Source: Cytidiella melzeri
Taxonomy: Eukaryota > Basidiomycota > Agaricomycetes > Polyporales > Irpicaceae
Length of the DNA stretch: 12,763 bases
Assembly (NCBI GenBank): GCA_022592445.1
Contig: JABYQR010000670.1
Span: 1 to 12,763, forward strand
Direction: 5' to 3'
The notes beneath the pieces were generated by a model. That model saw only the letters and a list, made by a program, of their open reading frames with translations, was not told where the DNA came from and did not search any database. The translations under genes and the position numbers were made by a program. Positions 1 through 6,739 of the stretch are shown piece by piece. Numbering within the stretch: the first letter of the stretch is position 1; the number at the start of each line of letters is the position of its first letter.

Positions 1-6
1 CCTGTT

Positions 7-360
7 TCAATCCTCGATTTGCTGAAGAAGAGTAAGCTTTTCAGCTTCCTCTTTCTCCTGCTTCTCAATCCTATCGAGAAGACTTCTCTGAGACATGAGA
101 CTAGAGAGTTGTCTCATTTGAGCTTGGTTCTCTTCATGCTCAATGGTCGTTCGAGCTTGCTCTTCGAGGTCAATCCTCTTGATGAGAGGTTTGTTGTCAG
201 GGTACTTGACACGGCGAGGCTTGCCGGTGTCCTTGAACTTGTTGAGAGTCTCCTTAGAGACTGCGAAGCGTTCTTGAAGTCCAGTGACTTCATTGCGGAT
301 GGGGATAGAGTAGGGGGCCTTGCGGCCGGTCTTAGCAGCGACGTAGCGGGAGAGTGGCAT
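7..360 (-). CDS. First ORF of the left LTR element, 117 aa charged coiled-coil protein
   Basis: Complete ORF from ATG (358-360) to TGA (7-9). I do not recognise the protein. The first ~60 residues are basic and contain a stretch resembling a DNA- or RNA-binding helix (RNEVTGLQERFAVSKETL). From about residue 60 it is strongly Glu/Gln/Arg/Leu-rich and probably forms a coiled coil (for example LLDRIEKQEKEEAEKLTLL). It has no signal peptide or membrane segment. It is the first ORF after the LTR, primer site and leader, where gag or a pre-gag protein would stand. A charged helical ORF holds the matching place upstream of gag in the right-hand element, although the two sequences are not clearly alignable. 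It may be the N-terminal part of a longer gag cut by a frameshift at the window edge. Confidence 0.5.
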   Translation of the reverse strand: MPLSRYVAAKTGRKAPYSIPIRNEVTGLQERFAVSKETLNKFKDTGKPRRVKYPDNKPLIKRIDLEEQARTTIEHEENQAQMRQLSSLMSQRSLLDRIEKQEKEEAEKLTLLQQIED

Positions 361-923
361 AGTGACTGTGTGACAAAGTGTGATGAGCTTGTCAGCTCAG
401 TGGTGTGCAAACAAATCTCCATAAAGGAGAGGTCCTGTGTGTGCGTGGGGTAGTGCCGGCGTCGGCCTGGACTCTCTCTCCAGGTCCGGTGGTGTATAGG
501 ATCTCCGTCACGGTTCCACCCGTGCGGCAAATGGTTGGCGATCAGTATTACACTGACCCTAAGTCCGGCCAGAACAAGTTACCCGTCTATGTGCCTAGGC
601 ACTCATGGGTTTCTAGTCCTGTTGTCTAGCTCTTATAACGAGCTGTCTGACACCAGACTCCACTATTGCCTGTGTGGAGGCACACTTTCATCATGTTGGC
701 ATAATGCCAACCCCTGCTCTGATCAGCTCTAGGAGCGTCGGGCGAGAGGGTGATTCAAGTTGTGCACATCAAGGCAAAGCCTAGACATGACTACCACTTA
801 GAGCCTATGGTCCGGCTACCTCTATTTCTAGAGGATTTGTAGAGGGGCCCACGCACAGGCACAAGACCTAGAAGAAAGGGGAAAGAAACCTCCAGCACGT
901 CCAAAGACGTGAGGGAGTAGAGG
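361..923 (-). other. Transcribed leader of the left LTR element
   Basis: This region lies between the primer binding site and the first ATG on the minus strand and shows no convincing coding frame. It holds a perfect palindrome at 695-711 (8-bp arms GTTGGCAT, 1-nt centre) and a hairpin-forming CTGGA..TCCAG segment near 466-484, consistent with a structured RNA leader that could include packaging signals. The short open frames here on both strands have no family resemblance. Confidence 0.45.
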
Positions 924-935
924 CAGTCTTATCCA
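924..935 (-). promoter_or_regulatory. Primer binding site, self-priming type
   Basis: On the minus strand TGGATAAGACTG starts two bases inside the LTR end (the LTR ends TTACA at 938, then TT). Position, spacing and the leading TGG fit an LTR-element primer site. All twelve bases are exactly complementary to minus-strand 1063-1074, about 34 nt downstream of the TATA box, where the RNA 5' end is expected. That is the arrangement of Tf1/sushi elements, in which the mRNA 5' end folds back and is cleaved to serve as primer. A tRNA primer cannot be excluded without a tRNA search. Confidence 0.6.
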
Positions 936-1062
936 AATGTAACAGTTGAGGTTACTACTCACCAGGTAAGTTGATAAACTGAGGGGAGTTGATGGAGATA
1001 GAGAGTAAGAGATGTGGTGAGCGAAGTACTGTGAGGTACTGAGTAGTCCTAGTTCAACGGAG

Positions 1063-1074
1063 TGGATAAGACTG
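1063..1074 (-). promoter_or_regulatory. Predicted RNA 5' end / self-primer sequence
   Basis: Minus strand CAGTCTTATCCA, placed 27-45 nt downstream of the TATA box. It ends in CCA and is the exact reverse complement of the primer binding site at 924-935. In Tf1 the first 11 nt of the transcript act as primer; here 11-12 nt can pair. The transcription start itself is inferred from TATA spacing only. Confidence 0.5.
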
Positions 1075-1100
1075 AGGGGATATGCCCTCAGGAGTGCCTC

Positions 1101-1108
1101 TATATATA
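1101..1108 (-). promoter_or_regulatory. TATA box of left LTR
   Basis: TATATATA on the minus strand, about 30 nt upstream of the predicted RNA start, between U3 repeats and the self-primer sequence. It is the only strong TATA motif in this LTR. Confidence 0.6.
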
Positions 1109-1375
1109 CATGGAGGGGAGGACCCCAGGTACTACCCTAAGACCCCTAATACCTACATGAGTAAGCGAAGTAATCTATCTTACTAAGCATGCCCTATGCC
1201 CTAGTGGTGCCACTTCAATAATCAACCAATAGCAATTGTCCCCATGACCTGACCCCATGACCCAGTTCCAAGGCTAGACTTGTTCTACCTTGTTTCAAGA
1301 CAAGGCTAGACTTTTCCAGAAGGTTCTAAGAACTATGACATCATCTGATGGAATGTTCTATACTATGACATCATA

Positions 1376-1410
1376 GTTCCAGCATGTTCCACAAGGTTCC
1401 AGAGAGTTCT
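1376..1410. repeat. Four GTTCC/GTTCT pentamers at exact 10-bp spacing in U3
   Basis: On the plus strand GTTCC occurs at 1376, 1386 and 1396, and GTTCT at 1406 (GGAAC/AGAAC on the minus strand). Further single copies lie nearby at about 1323 and 1355, and TATGACATCAT is duplicated at 1334 and 1364. One-helical-turn spacing suggests repeated sites for a transcription factor on one DNA face, as in an LTR enhancer. The factor is unknown. Confidence 0.5.
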
Positions 1411-1496
1411 ATCATGTGATACACAGATAAGGAAAGGAACACATCAGCGCATCAGAGACAGGAGGCGCATCAGCGCATCAACTGATAGGCACTCAG

Positions 1497-1564
1497 AATA
1501 AGCGCCGGAATAGGCGCCTGATAAGCGCCAGATAAGCACTGGATAAGCGCTTGACAAGCGCTTA
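1497..1564. repeat. Six degenerate 11-12-nt repeats (ATAAGCGC type) across the LTR end
   Basis: Consecutive units share the form A(T/C)AAGCGCxxG, preceded upstream (1445-1480) by GCGCATCA repeats. The last two units form a perfect palindrome, AAGCGCTTG-A-CAAGCGCTT, at 1545-1563, which straddles the proposed LTR terminus at 1556. The repeat may be U3 regulatory sequence, and the palindrome may also reflect a target-site preference. Confidence 0.5.
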
Positions 1565-1622
1565 AATATTCCCAATAATACCGTTGCCTGGTAAGGCAGG
1601 TCTTGTAGAAACATTGAAAATC

Positions 1623-1640
1623 TGTGACATGTTTGTCACA
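1623..1640. repeat. Perfect hairpin downstream of the transposase stop
   Basis: TGTGACA-TGTT-TGTCACA: 7-bp arms and a 4-nt loop, 15 nt past the transposase stop codon. It may be a 3'UTR hairpin or a subterminal transposase-binding repeat. No matching copy was seen at the other side of the gene pair. Confidence 0.4.
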
Positions 1641-3105
1641 AACTCACCCAGGCATCAAGCGAAGTCCGGCGCACAGAAGTTGTCAGCTATTGTCTTCACT
1701 GATGTGTTGGGAAACGTGGGCTTACAAGAGATTTTGTACTTGTTATTGTCTCCTCGGGCCGCGCTGACTCCCAGTGACAGGTAAGCATCAATGTCCTCAC
1801 CTCCATCGTCCTCATCATCTTCACCATTCTCCTCCTCTCCCCCCTGAGCCGAAGGCAGCTGCGAGATCCAGTCCTGTTTCAACCAACGAAGATAGTTGTC
1901 GAATCGACACACAGCATCCTGTCGATCCAGCCACACGGTCATCTGTTGGATGTACTGCTTCCGATTGCTTGCGCGATAACCAACCTTGGCAAAGTTGATG
2001 TGGAGACGTTCAGGCCCTTGCGGGTTGTAGCCATCTGCAGTTCCTAGAAGACGGATGGACTCAATATAGTGAGTCATGGAGTGGAGTTTTGGAATGCCGT
2101 TGAAGTCTTTCCATAGCCCTAGTCGAACAAATACCTGCTTATGGACGTGAAAGCTGGTCCATGCTTCATCCAAACGCGAAAGGGACTCCTCGGTATGTGT
2201 TTCGAACTGAGCGTAGAAGATGAAGTCTACTATCGCTCGTACAGCTTTGACAACATCCGCTTCGGCACTTCCTGCGATCACTCCAAGAAACACCTTTTCC
2301 ATCTGCTTATACTCATTACCCGTCCACTGGGAAACCAACAAGATCCCTCTCTTGAAATGGCGAAGATCGGGATGGGATGGCATCGCACGGAACCAACGGT
2401 CGACCTCATCTTCTTTTCCATTCGCGCAGGCTGTGGCCCATTTTACGGTATGATCCTTGAACATACCTTTGTGCAGTTGATGCAGGAGATCCGGTGTCAT
2501 GCAGGAAAAGATGTCGCAGTACGGGAGGTTCTTCCAGAACGGGTCAATCGCATTTAGGCCAGCGCCCTCAAAACCCGCAGGTTTGTATCTACCAGACTGA
2601 AGCGTTTCGTGGATCATCAACAATGTCTTGACTGGATCTCGAAGACACGGCGATTCAATTGGATGGCCTCGTCTGTCAGGTCTCACAAGACATCTCGGGC
2701 AATGGTTTTGCCGGCAGCATGCAACGAGACATTGTTCTGGGTGGTCCGCAATGTACGCCGCTATCACTGGATACACTTCGCGGACACAGCCATCGGTGCA
2801 GACCATCTCCACCCCTCTTTTCCTGCCTTGATAAGGGGTGCTAGAAGAGAGCGCATGCAGTCATGGAAGAGCTGATAGACAGACGACGAGCGTTTGGCCT
2901 TCGAGAAACACTCCATCTTTGATACTGGGAGGTAACCTATCAAGACTGTGGCGTGAGACGAGGGAGATCTTTGCACAGCTTTTGAGATGTTCCCAATGCT
3001 AAGGTAAACAGGCCATGCAGATTTATTGCTGCTGAAATTTGATAGCTGCGTCTTATTGGACGCGAGGATTACTGGGACCAATGTTGCCCCTTCTTCAAGC
3101 AGTTT

Positions 3106-3162
3106 CTATACAGCCACCATGAGTTTTCTCATTGTCTTTTGTCCACCTACGCTGCACCATAC
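3106..3162 (-). other. Transposase intron 2, 57 nt
   Basis: Minus strand begins GTATGG and ends CTGTATAG. Removing it joins the ..WWEKVQ frame to [12 protein letters not shown] without a phase change, matching the usual Plavaka sequence before VPVILAS. Its only in-frame stop is the terminal TAG. Confidence 0.65.
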
Positions 3163-3468
3163 CTGAACTTTCTCCCACCATGCCCCACTCCACATCTTGC
3201 TCAATATCAGCTTCTTCAGTCACTCATCCTCATAACAACGTTCAGGTGCGTATTGGAGGTGCTCTCTGAACATCAGGTTGGATAAGATCTCACAAATGCA
3301 CTCTATAGGGTCCCGCTTCCATAGCTCAAATACCTCCACACGTTCTCTCCCTTCCTCATCACGCTTATCGTCTACTGCTTTGAAGATATTGCACTGCTAT
3401 CCAGGACCACGAGGAAGACAATTGATTTTGTCGAGAAAGCTTTGCTTGTCTTTGAACAAGAGTGACAT

Positions 3469-3530
3469 CTGTGTTTGTGTCTATGACTCCTTATGAGAAA
3501 ATTCCGCGGCAAGGATATAAAACTACTCAC
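3469..3530 (-). other. Transposase intron 1, 62 nt
   Basis: Minus strand begins with the consensus GTGAGT and ends ACACAG. Splicing joins ..DKYLKLGM to MSLLFKDKQSFLDKI, restoring the family's helix-rich segment between the WELAQWL-like and RDPIECI-like motifs. Unspliced, the frame loses similarity at once. Confidence 0.7.
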
Positions 3531-4031
3531 CATCCCAAGCTTTAGGTACTTGTCATCTCGGCCTGACTCAGACCGCTACTCATCAGCCACTGCGCCAACC
3601 CCCACTCCTCTTCACTTGCAAACGGCGCCCACAGCCCGTCTCGTTCAAGCCTTCCTCTTCTCGCATCTGGTGTATCCTTTGAAGAGGTTCCGCCTTGACC
3701 GAACGATGCACCCGCATCTCTTGTGTCAAGATCATCTATGTATGGGTTTGTGGGAATGCCTAGCCTCGTATCTCTCATTGCCACCTCCTCGTCTTGCTCC
3801 TGCTCGAAGTAAGGCCCAAGGCTCTGCGCTGCTGCGCCACAATCTTCAGATGATCAACTCTGTTGTCTTCACGGCGACGGGCCGTAGGTGGCAAATGGTT
3901 GTCGTTGTCGGTTGAGACTAACAATGACCTTTTTTTTGTCGCCTGCTTGCCCGCGCTTCACAGGAAACACTGAGCTGAATGTGTGCCTTGATCCCCTGCA
4001 CAGTAGGTTTCATACAGCCCAATGAAAGCAT

Positions 4032-4251
4032 CGGTGTTGGCCAACTGAAGACATCAAGGAGCAGAGAGTGGGGGATAAAAGGTGAGTTTTTGAAGCTGCA
4101 CAGTTAAGCCGCGAAAGTGCCGCCCTCACGCTCTCACCTGTAGTCATGGTTTTAGGTGATCCGTGCAATTTTTTTGTAAATGGGTGCGTGTGCGTCTCTA
4201 TTTTCTCGACGCCACGTCAGTCATCTCCTCACTATCCTTTGTCTCTGAGCC
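4032..4251. promoter_or_regulatory. Divergent intergenic region between transposase and DUF6532-like gene
   Basis: About 220 bp separate the two start codons, so the promoters must be close or shared. A CCAAT motif lies just inside the transposase 5' end (4019-4023). There is no clear TATA box. A poly-T tract sits near 4170, 80 bp upstream of the plus-strand ATG. Confidence 0.4.
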
Positions 4252-5889
4252 ATGACCGGCAAGCGCAAAGCTCCTGCAATACAGGCTGGCTCAGACTTAG
4301 ACTCTGGCCAGTCACACTCTTCGAAGCGCAGCTCGGAGGCCCAGAAACAACCATCACAACCTGCACGCCCCGCACTCAGACGAGAGCGCAGAAAAACCAA
4401 GAAGCAGCTCGATATAGGTGAGTTGTTCCACAGACTGGACAGTGTATGCTGACTGGCAGCGCTCACAGATCATGCTGAGCTTCTCGAGCTGTGCAAGAAG
4501 CTTGAAAATAAGAACAAAGCATTGCTGCGAGCTCAAAAGGAAGGTAAGTACAGCTGTTACTTGCAATTTACCATCTTCGCCTCACCAATCAAACACAAGG
4601 TCCCTCACAGCAACAAGCAACAAGATTGTCATCTACAGGTGCGGGAATTAAGGCAAACCAACAGCAGGAGGACGTTGCGAGCAACAGCAATGACGAGCAG
4701 AACACCAACGAGCCCGGCGACAACGATGCCAGCTGGCCTCCCAAAGAGGAAGATAACGACATTGTTAGCTACAAGTCCCAGGTACGTACACAAAAAAATC
4801 CTGCTGCTAATGTCGAGTTTGTGGCTCCTAACCTGGAGTCAAGTTCCACTCTAGGGGAGTCGTTGACGTGGCCCAACCAGTCAAGCAATTGAAACTTTGC
4901 GCCAAAGACCCAAAATCAGTGCGGACTCGGACGTTTGTTGCGCCATCGTGTCCGCCTGCCACACCTTACGAAGAGCCTGCTCTGGAGAGAAGCAGTCAGC
5001 ATGAGGTAAGTCCAGCCACAGCACCGTGACTATTGCAATTGACTTCAGTTGCAGTCTCTCGCTCGTTGTCATTCAAAGTCGCTGCCTAGAGGCCACTCGC
5101 GATCACAGTCTCGTGGTCGCTCACCGTTTCCGTCTCGCCGTTGGTCGCCGTTGCTCTTGGGACCCCGTTAATCGTCTCTCTCTCAGCCTCATTTGTTGCC
5201 GCTCTCTTGTTCGCGTTCGGCGTCCCTCTCTGGTCCTCGTTTTTTGTTGCTGTCGCATCCTCATTCACCACCAACTTCTCGTCCTCAGTCTTCATCCTTC
5301 TCTTGCTCTTGTACGCCACCGCTCTTTTGTCCTCGTTCATTGCCACTCCATCGTACTCGCTCGCCCTCACTCTCACATTGTCACTCGTCGCCATCACTCT
5401 CACGTTGTCACTCATTGCCATCCTCTCATCACTCAATGATGCTCTCTCGCCGTCGTCACCAATGCGCACCTCCCAGCATGGGACATGACATGGAGTCACA
5501 AACTTTGACAGGAGGCCGTCGTCATGCAAGGCATTCTCCAGAGGCAGCCACTAGAAAGCAACTACGTACTGGGTCCGACGCAGCACCACTTGCTCTGAGC
5601 ACTGTTGAGTACAAAGGAGGTACCGCGCCAACCAGTGGTAAGCCAAAAGAAAGCAACTATACCGGTATCACGGCAACAATAATCGCGCGATCAATCATTC
5701 GTTACCAGCTGAAGATTTTAACTGAATCTGCCTTCCCAGACCACAACACGCAGCACGCTTGGGCGAGGACTGTATTCAAGACCAGCTGTGAGGAGGTTGA
5801 ACGTACCTACTCCTGGTGACACGGAGACAAGGCTCGACATGACAGACAGGGACACGAAGTGGATATCGACGAGGAGGTGGTGGCAGGCG
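4252..5889 (+). pseudogene. Five-exon gene with DUF6532-like C-terminal region, 3' end cut by LTR
   Basis: Function unknown. The ATG at 4252 opens a basic, Ser/Lys-rich N-terminus. Proposed exons are 4252-4417, 4460-4543, 4600-4781, 4844-5005 and 5055 onward. Introns of 42, 56, 62 and 49 nt start GTGAGT, GTAAGT, GTACGT and GTAAGT and end in AG, and all phases agree. Exon 2 encodes a short coiled coil (ELLELCKKLENKNKALL), exon 3 an acidic Asn/Asp/Glu-rich stretch, and exon 5 a long Ser/His/Arg-rich tract. About 5660-5816 reads IIARSIIRYQLKILTESAFP followed by DHNTQHAWART, which resembles the start of the basidiomycete DUF6532 domain. TAA at 5169-5171 and TGA at 5817-5819 interrupt one otherwise continuous exon-5 frame with no frameshift. 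The domain's second half is missing where the LTR begins at 5890. The DUF6532 match is from memory of the family and needs a profile search. Confidence 0.65.
5175..5460 (+). repeat. Ser/Arg/His-rich low-complexity coding tract with 27-nt repeats
   Basis: Pyrimidine-rich exon-5 sequence made mostly of TCx and CTx triplets. A 20-nt block recurs with one mismatch at 5367-5386 and 5394-5413, a 27-nt period that encodes 9-residue units of the type SLSHCHSSP. The tract is probably intrinsically disordered and RS-like. Long open frames on the opposite strand here are a by-product of its composition. Confidence 0.55.
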
Positions 5890-5934
5890 TGTAGCACAGT
5901 GCTCTCACCAGCTATCAGACTTTATACAAGTTAT

Positions 5935-6022
5935 CTAGCCCAGTAAAGACCAAGTTAGTATTGATACTACTCGCTATGTAGTACAAGAGGGGTGTTGCTT
6001 ACCTAGCCCAGTAAAGACCAAG
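5935..6022. repeat. 20-bp direct repeat in R/U5 of the chromovirus LTR
   Basis: CTAGCCCAGTAAAGACCAAG occurs exactly at 5935-5954 and 6003-6022, start-to-start distance 68 bp. Both copies lie downstream of the TATA box, so both would be in RNA. This may be a small duplication inside the LTR. Confidence 0.7.
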
Positions 6023-6059
6023 AGGTCGAGATGGGGGCTAGGAGCGTACATGCAGCTGC

Positions 6060-6066
6060 TTATATA
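6060..6066 (-). promoter_or_regulatory. TATA box of the chromovirus LTR
   Basis: TATATAA on the minus strand, inside the LTR about 510 nt from its 5' edge. Transcription would start about 30 nt downstream, near 6030-6035, and run leftward from this 3' LTR copy; the same promoter in the absent 5' LTR would drive the element. Confidence 0.6.
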
Positions 6067-6117
6067 GACTTCAGGGACCTGCGCACAGACCATGTTAAGG
6101 GCAGGCTTTGCAAGAAG

Positions 6118-6443
6118 CCATGTGAACGAAGAACAAAAGAACTACCTAAAGGAGAACAATAGCTATTGTCTACACCTTACCAAGAACTCTACCTGTGAGA
6201 GAATCTATCTAAAAGGAGACCAACTATTGTATTCCATTCCCACACCTGTGAGAACATCCTTCCATAAAGAGAACAATAGGGAAAGAACAATAAGGAGCCC
6301 ATGTGGACAGTATCTATGACGTCAAACCCTAGCTATGGGCTGAGCCATGTGCTTGTAGCCATGTGGTCTTACTTGAGCTAAGTCACATGCCAGTGTGACG
6401 TAGTAGCAAGTAATGTGACCGTGTGGAGCGTCTAAGCCACGTG
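6118..6443. promoter_or_regulatory. U3 regulatory motif cluster of the chromovirus LTR
   Basis: Visible motifs: a perfect CRE palindrome TGACGTCA (6317-6324), an E-box CACGTG (6438-6443), four copies of CCATGTG (6118, 6299, 6345 and 6359), and a 14-bp palindrome ACAATAGCTATTGT (6156-6169) among repeated AGAACAATAG words. Known fungal bZIP and bHLH factors bind CRE and E-box sites; binding here is inferred. Confidence 0.45.
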
Positions 6444-6578
6444 ATACGGGCGCTTAATAGACGTGCAAAGGAGTTTATGCAGAGAGAATTGAAACTGGGT
6501 TGTCGCCGGAGTTTTACAGATAAAAACAAGAGGTAAATTGCGAAAATTAAGGGCTAGTCGGGCCATCCATGACATTAG

Positions 6579-6587
6579 CCCCCTTCT
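6579..6587 (-). other. Polypurine tract for plus-strand DNA priming
   Basis: AGAAGGGGG on the minus strand, then CTAA, then the LTR start TGTCA at 6574. A purine run directly 5' of the 3' LTR is required for second-strand synthesis in LTR elements. The 150 nt between it and the pol stop codon appear non-coding. Confidence 0.75.
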
Positions 6588-6739
6588 AAAATCGAGCGTC
6601 CTCGCGAAGCATCACTGTGCTGTGGTGATAGAGGTCTTCTACCCGTCTACAGGGATTCAGCAGAATTGCCCCGATTGTCTAGTCAGAAGGATGCTAGGAA
6701 GTTTCTTCCCTTCTGGTGTCGTTGACTCGACGTTACCCG

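Larger units (their letters stand above)
7..1556 (-). mobile_element. 5' end of a self-priming-type LTR retrotransposon (partial)
   Basis: Read on the minus strand, this is LTR (938-1556), a 2-nt spacer, primer binding site (924-935), long leader and first ORF (7-360). The remainder would lie left of the window. The LTR has TG..CA ends and a TATA box, and the primer site is complementary to the predicted RNA 5' end. Self-priming of this kind is known for the Tf1/sushi group of chromoviruses, so membership there is inferred; no RT or integrase of this element is visible. Its LTR shares no obvious long similarity with the LTR at 5890-6574, so this is a different family from the large element on the right. 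Confidence 0.6.
938..1556 (-). repeat. Long terminal repeat (5' LTR of left element), 619 bp
   Basis: The minus strand begins TGTCAAGCGC at 1556 and ends TTACA at 938, giving canonical TG..CA ends. U3 is about 450 nt and carries GTTCC and GCGC-type repeats. The TATA box is at 1101-1108 and the predicted RNA start is near 1074. R-U5 runs to 938, directly followed by the primer site. The partner LTR is outside the window, so the ends rest on motif and primer-site position, not on a two-copy alignment. Confidence 0.6.
1655..4031 (-). pseudogene. Plavaka-superfamily transposase, two introns, frame-broken
   Basis: Expected role: DNA-transposon transposase with an RNase H-like fold. Family signatures in order: a partial zinc finger (TVQGIKAHIQLSVSC near 3960-4010); GLWAPFASEEEWGLAQWLM (about 3580-3640); ELWKRDPIECI (about 3290); [12 protein letters not shown] (about 3040-3080); HPEQCLVACCRQNHCPRC (about 2700-2750); MTPDLLHQLHKGMFKDH (about 2440-2490); GPERLHINFAKVGYRASNRK (about 1960-2020); an acidic tail (about 1790-1850); stop at 1655. 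Exons are about 3531-4031, 3163-3468 and 1655-3105, with GT..AG introns of 62 and 57 nt. Four frame breaks (near 3931, 3800, 3555 and 2812) are each explained by one missing base. In-frame TAG at 3397-3399 and TGA at 3220-3222 interrupt exon 2. The start is uncertain: ATGs at 4029-4031 and 4011-4013 are in frame. The first Cys of the expected CxxC is not seen. Confidence 0.85.
1557..5889. mobile_element. Remnant of a Plavaka-type DNA transposon (ends not resolved)
   Basis: This interval lies between the two LTR elements. It holds a Plavaka-superfamily transposase gene (minus) and a divergently transcribed DUF6532-like gene (plus), 220 bp apart. No terminal inverted repeats or target duplication were identified: the left flank abuts an LTR at 1556 and the right side is interrupted by the chromovirus LTR at 5890. 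That the plus-strand gene belongs to the transposon is inference. Confidence 0.4.
5890..6574 (-). repeat. 3' LTR of the chromovirus, 685 bp
   Basis: The minus strand begins TGTCATGGATGG at 6574, four bases after the polypurine tract, and is proposed to end CTACA at 5890. It contains a U3 of about 500 nt with repeated motifs, a TATA box at 6060-6066, and a U5 with a 20-bp direct repeat. The right boundary is firm (polypurine tract plus TGTCA). The left boundary is inferred from a TG..CA end and from the loss of the preceding gene's coding sequence. Confidence 0.7.

Noticed and set aside
19..453. Plus-strand 144-codon open frame at the window start
   Set aside because: It is antisense to the charged coiled-coil ORF of the left LTR element; its Leu-rich look mirrors Glu/Lys codons on the other strand.
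503..518. TGGAACCGTGACGGAG as primer binding site of the left element
   Set aside because: It begins with TGG, but there is no LTR-like CA end next to it. The site at 924-935 has the right spacing to an LTR end and pairs with the RNA 5' end.
1497..1564. CRISPR-like array
   Set aside because: Units are 11-12 nt, abutting and without spacers, inside an LTR of a eukaryotic element.
1655..4031. Plus-strand open frames inside the transposase region (for example 2141-2557 and 3493-3915)
   Set aside because: They are antisense to well-conserved Plavaka segments and show no family resemblance or splice structure.
4146..4421. Plus-strand open frame overlapping the start of the DUF6532-like gene
   Set aside because: The frame from ATG 4252 joins four introns with consistent phases and gives a coherent protein; this one does not continue into any exon.
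5086..5529. Minus-strand open frame of 147 codons rich in Asn, Glu and Ala
   Set aside because: It is the complement of the Ser-rich low-complexity exon; its openness follows from the pyrimidine-rich plus strand.
5890..6574. LTR at 938-1556 and LTR at 5890-6574 as the two ends of one element
   Set aside because: Both start TGTCA and are read on the minus strand, but TATA context, U3 repeats and U5 sequences differ throughout, so they belong to different families.
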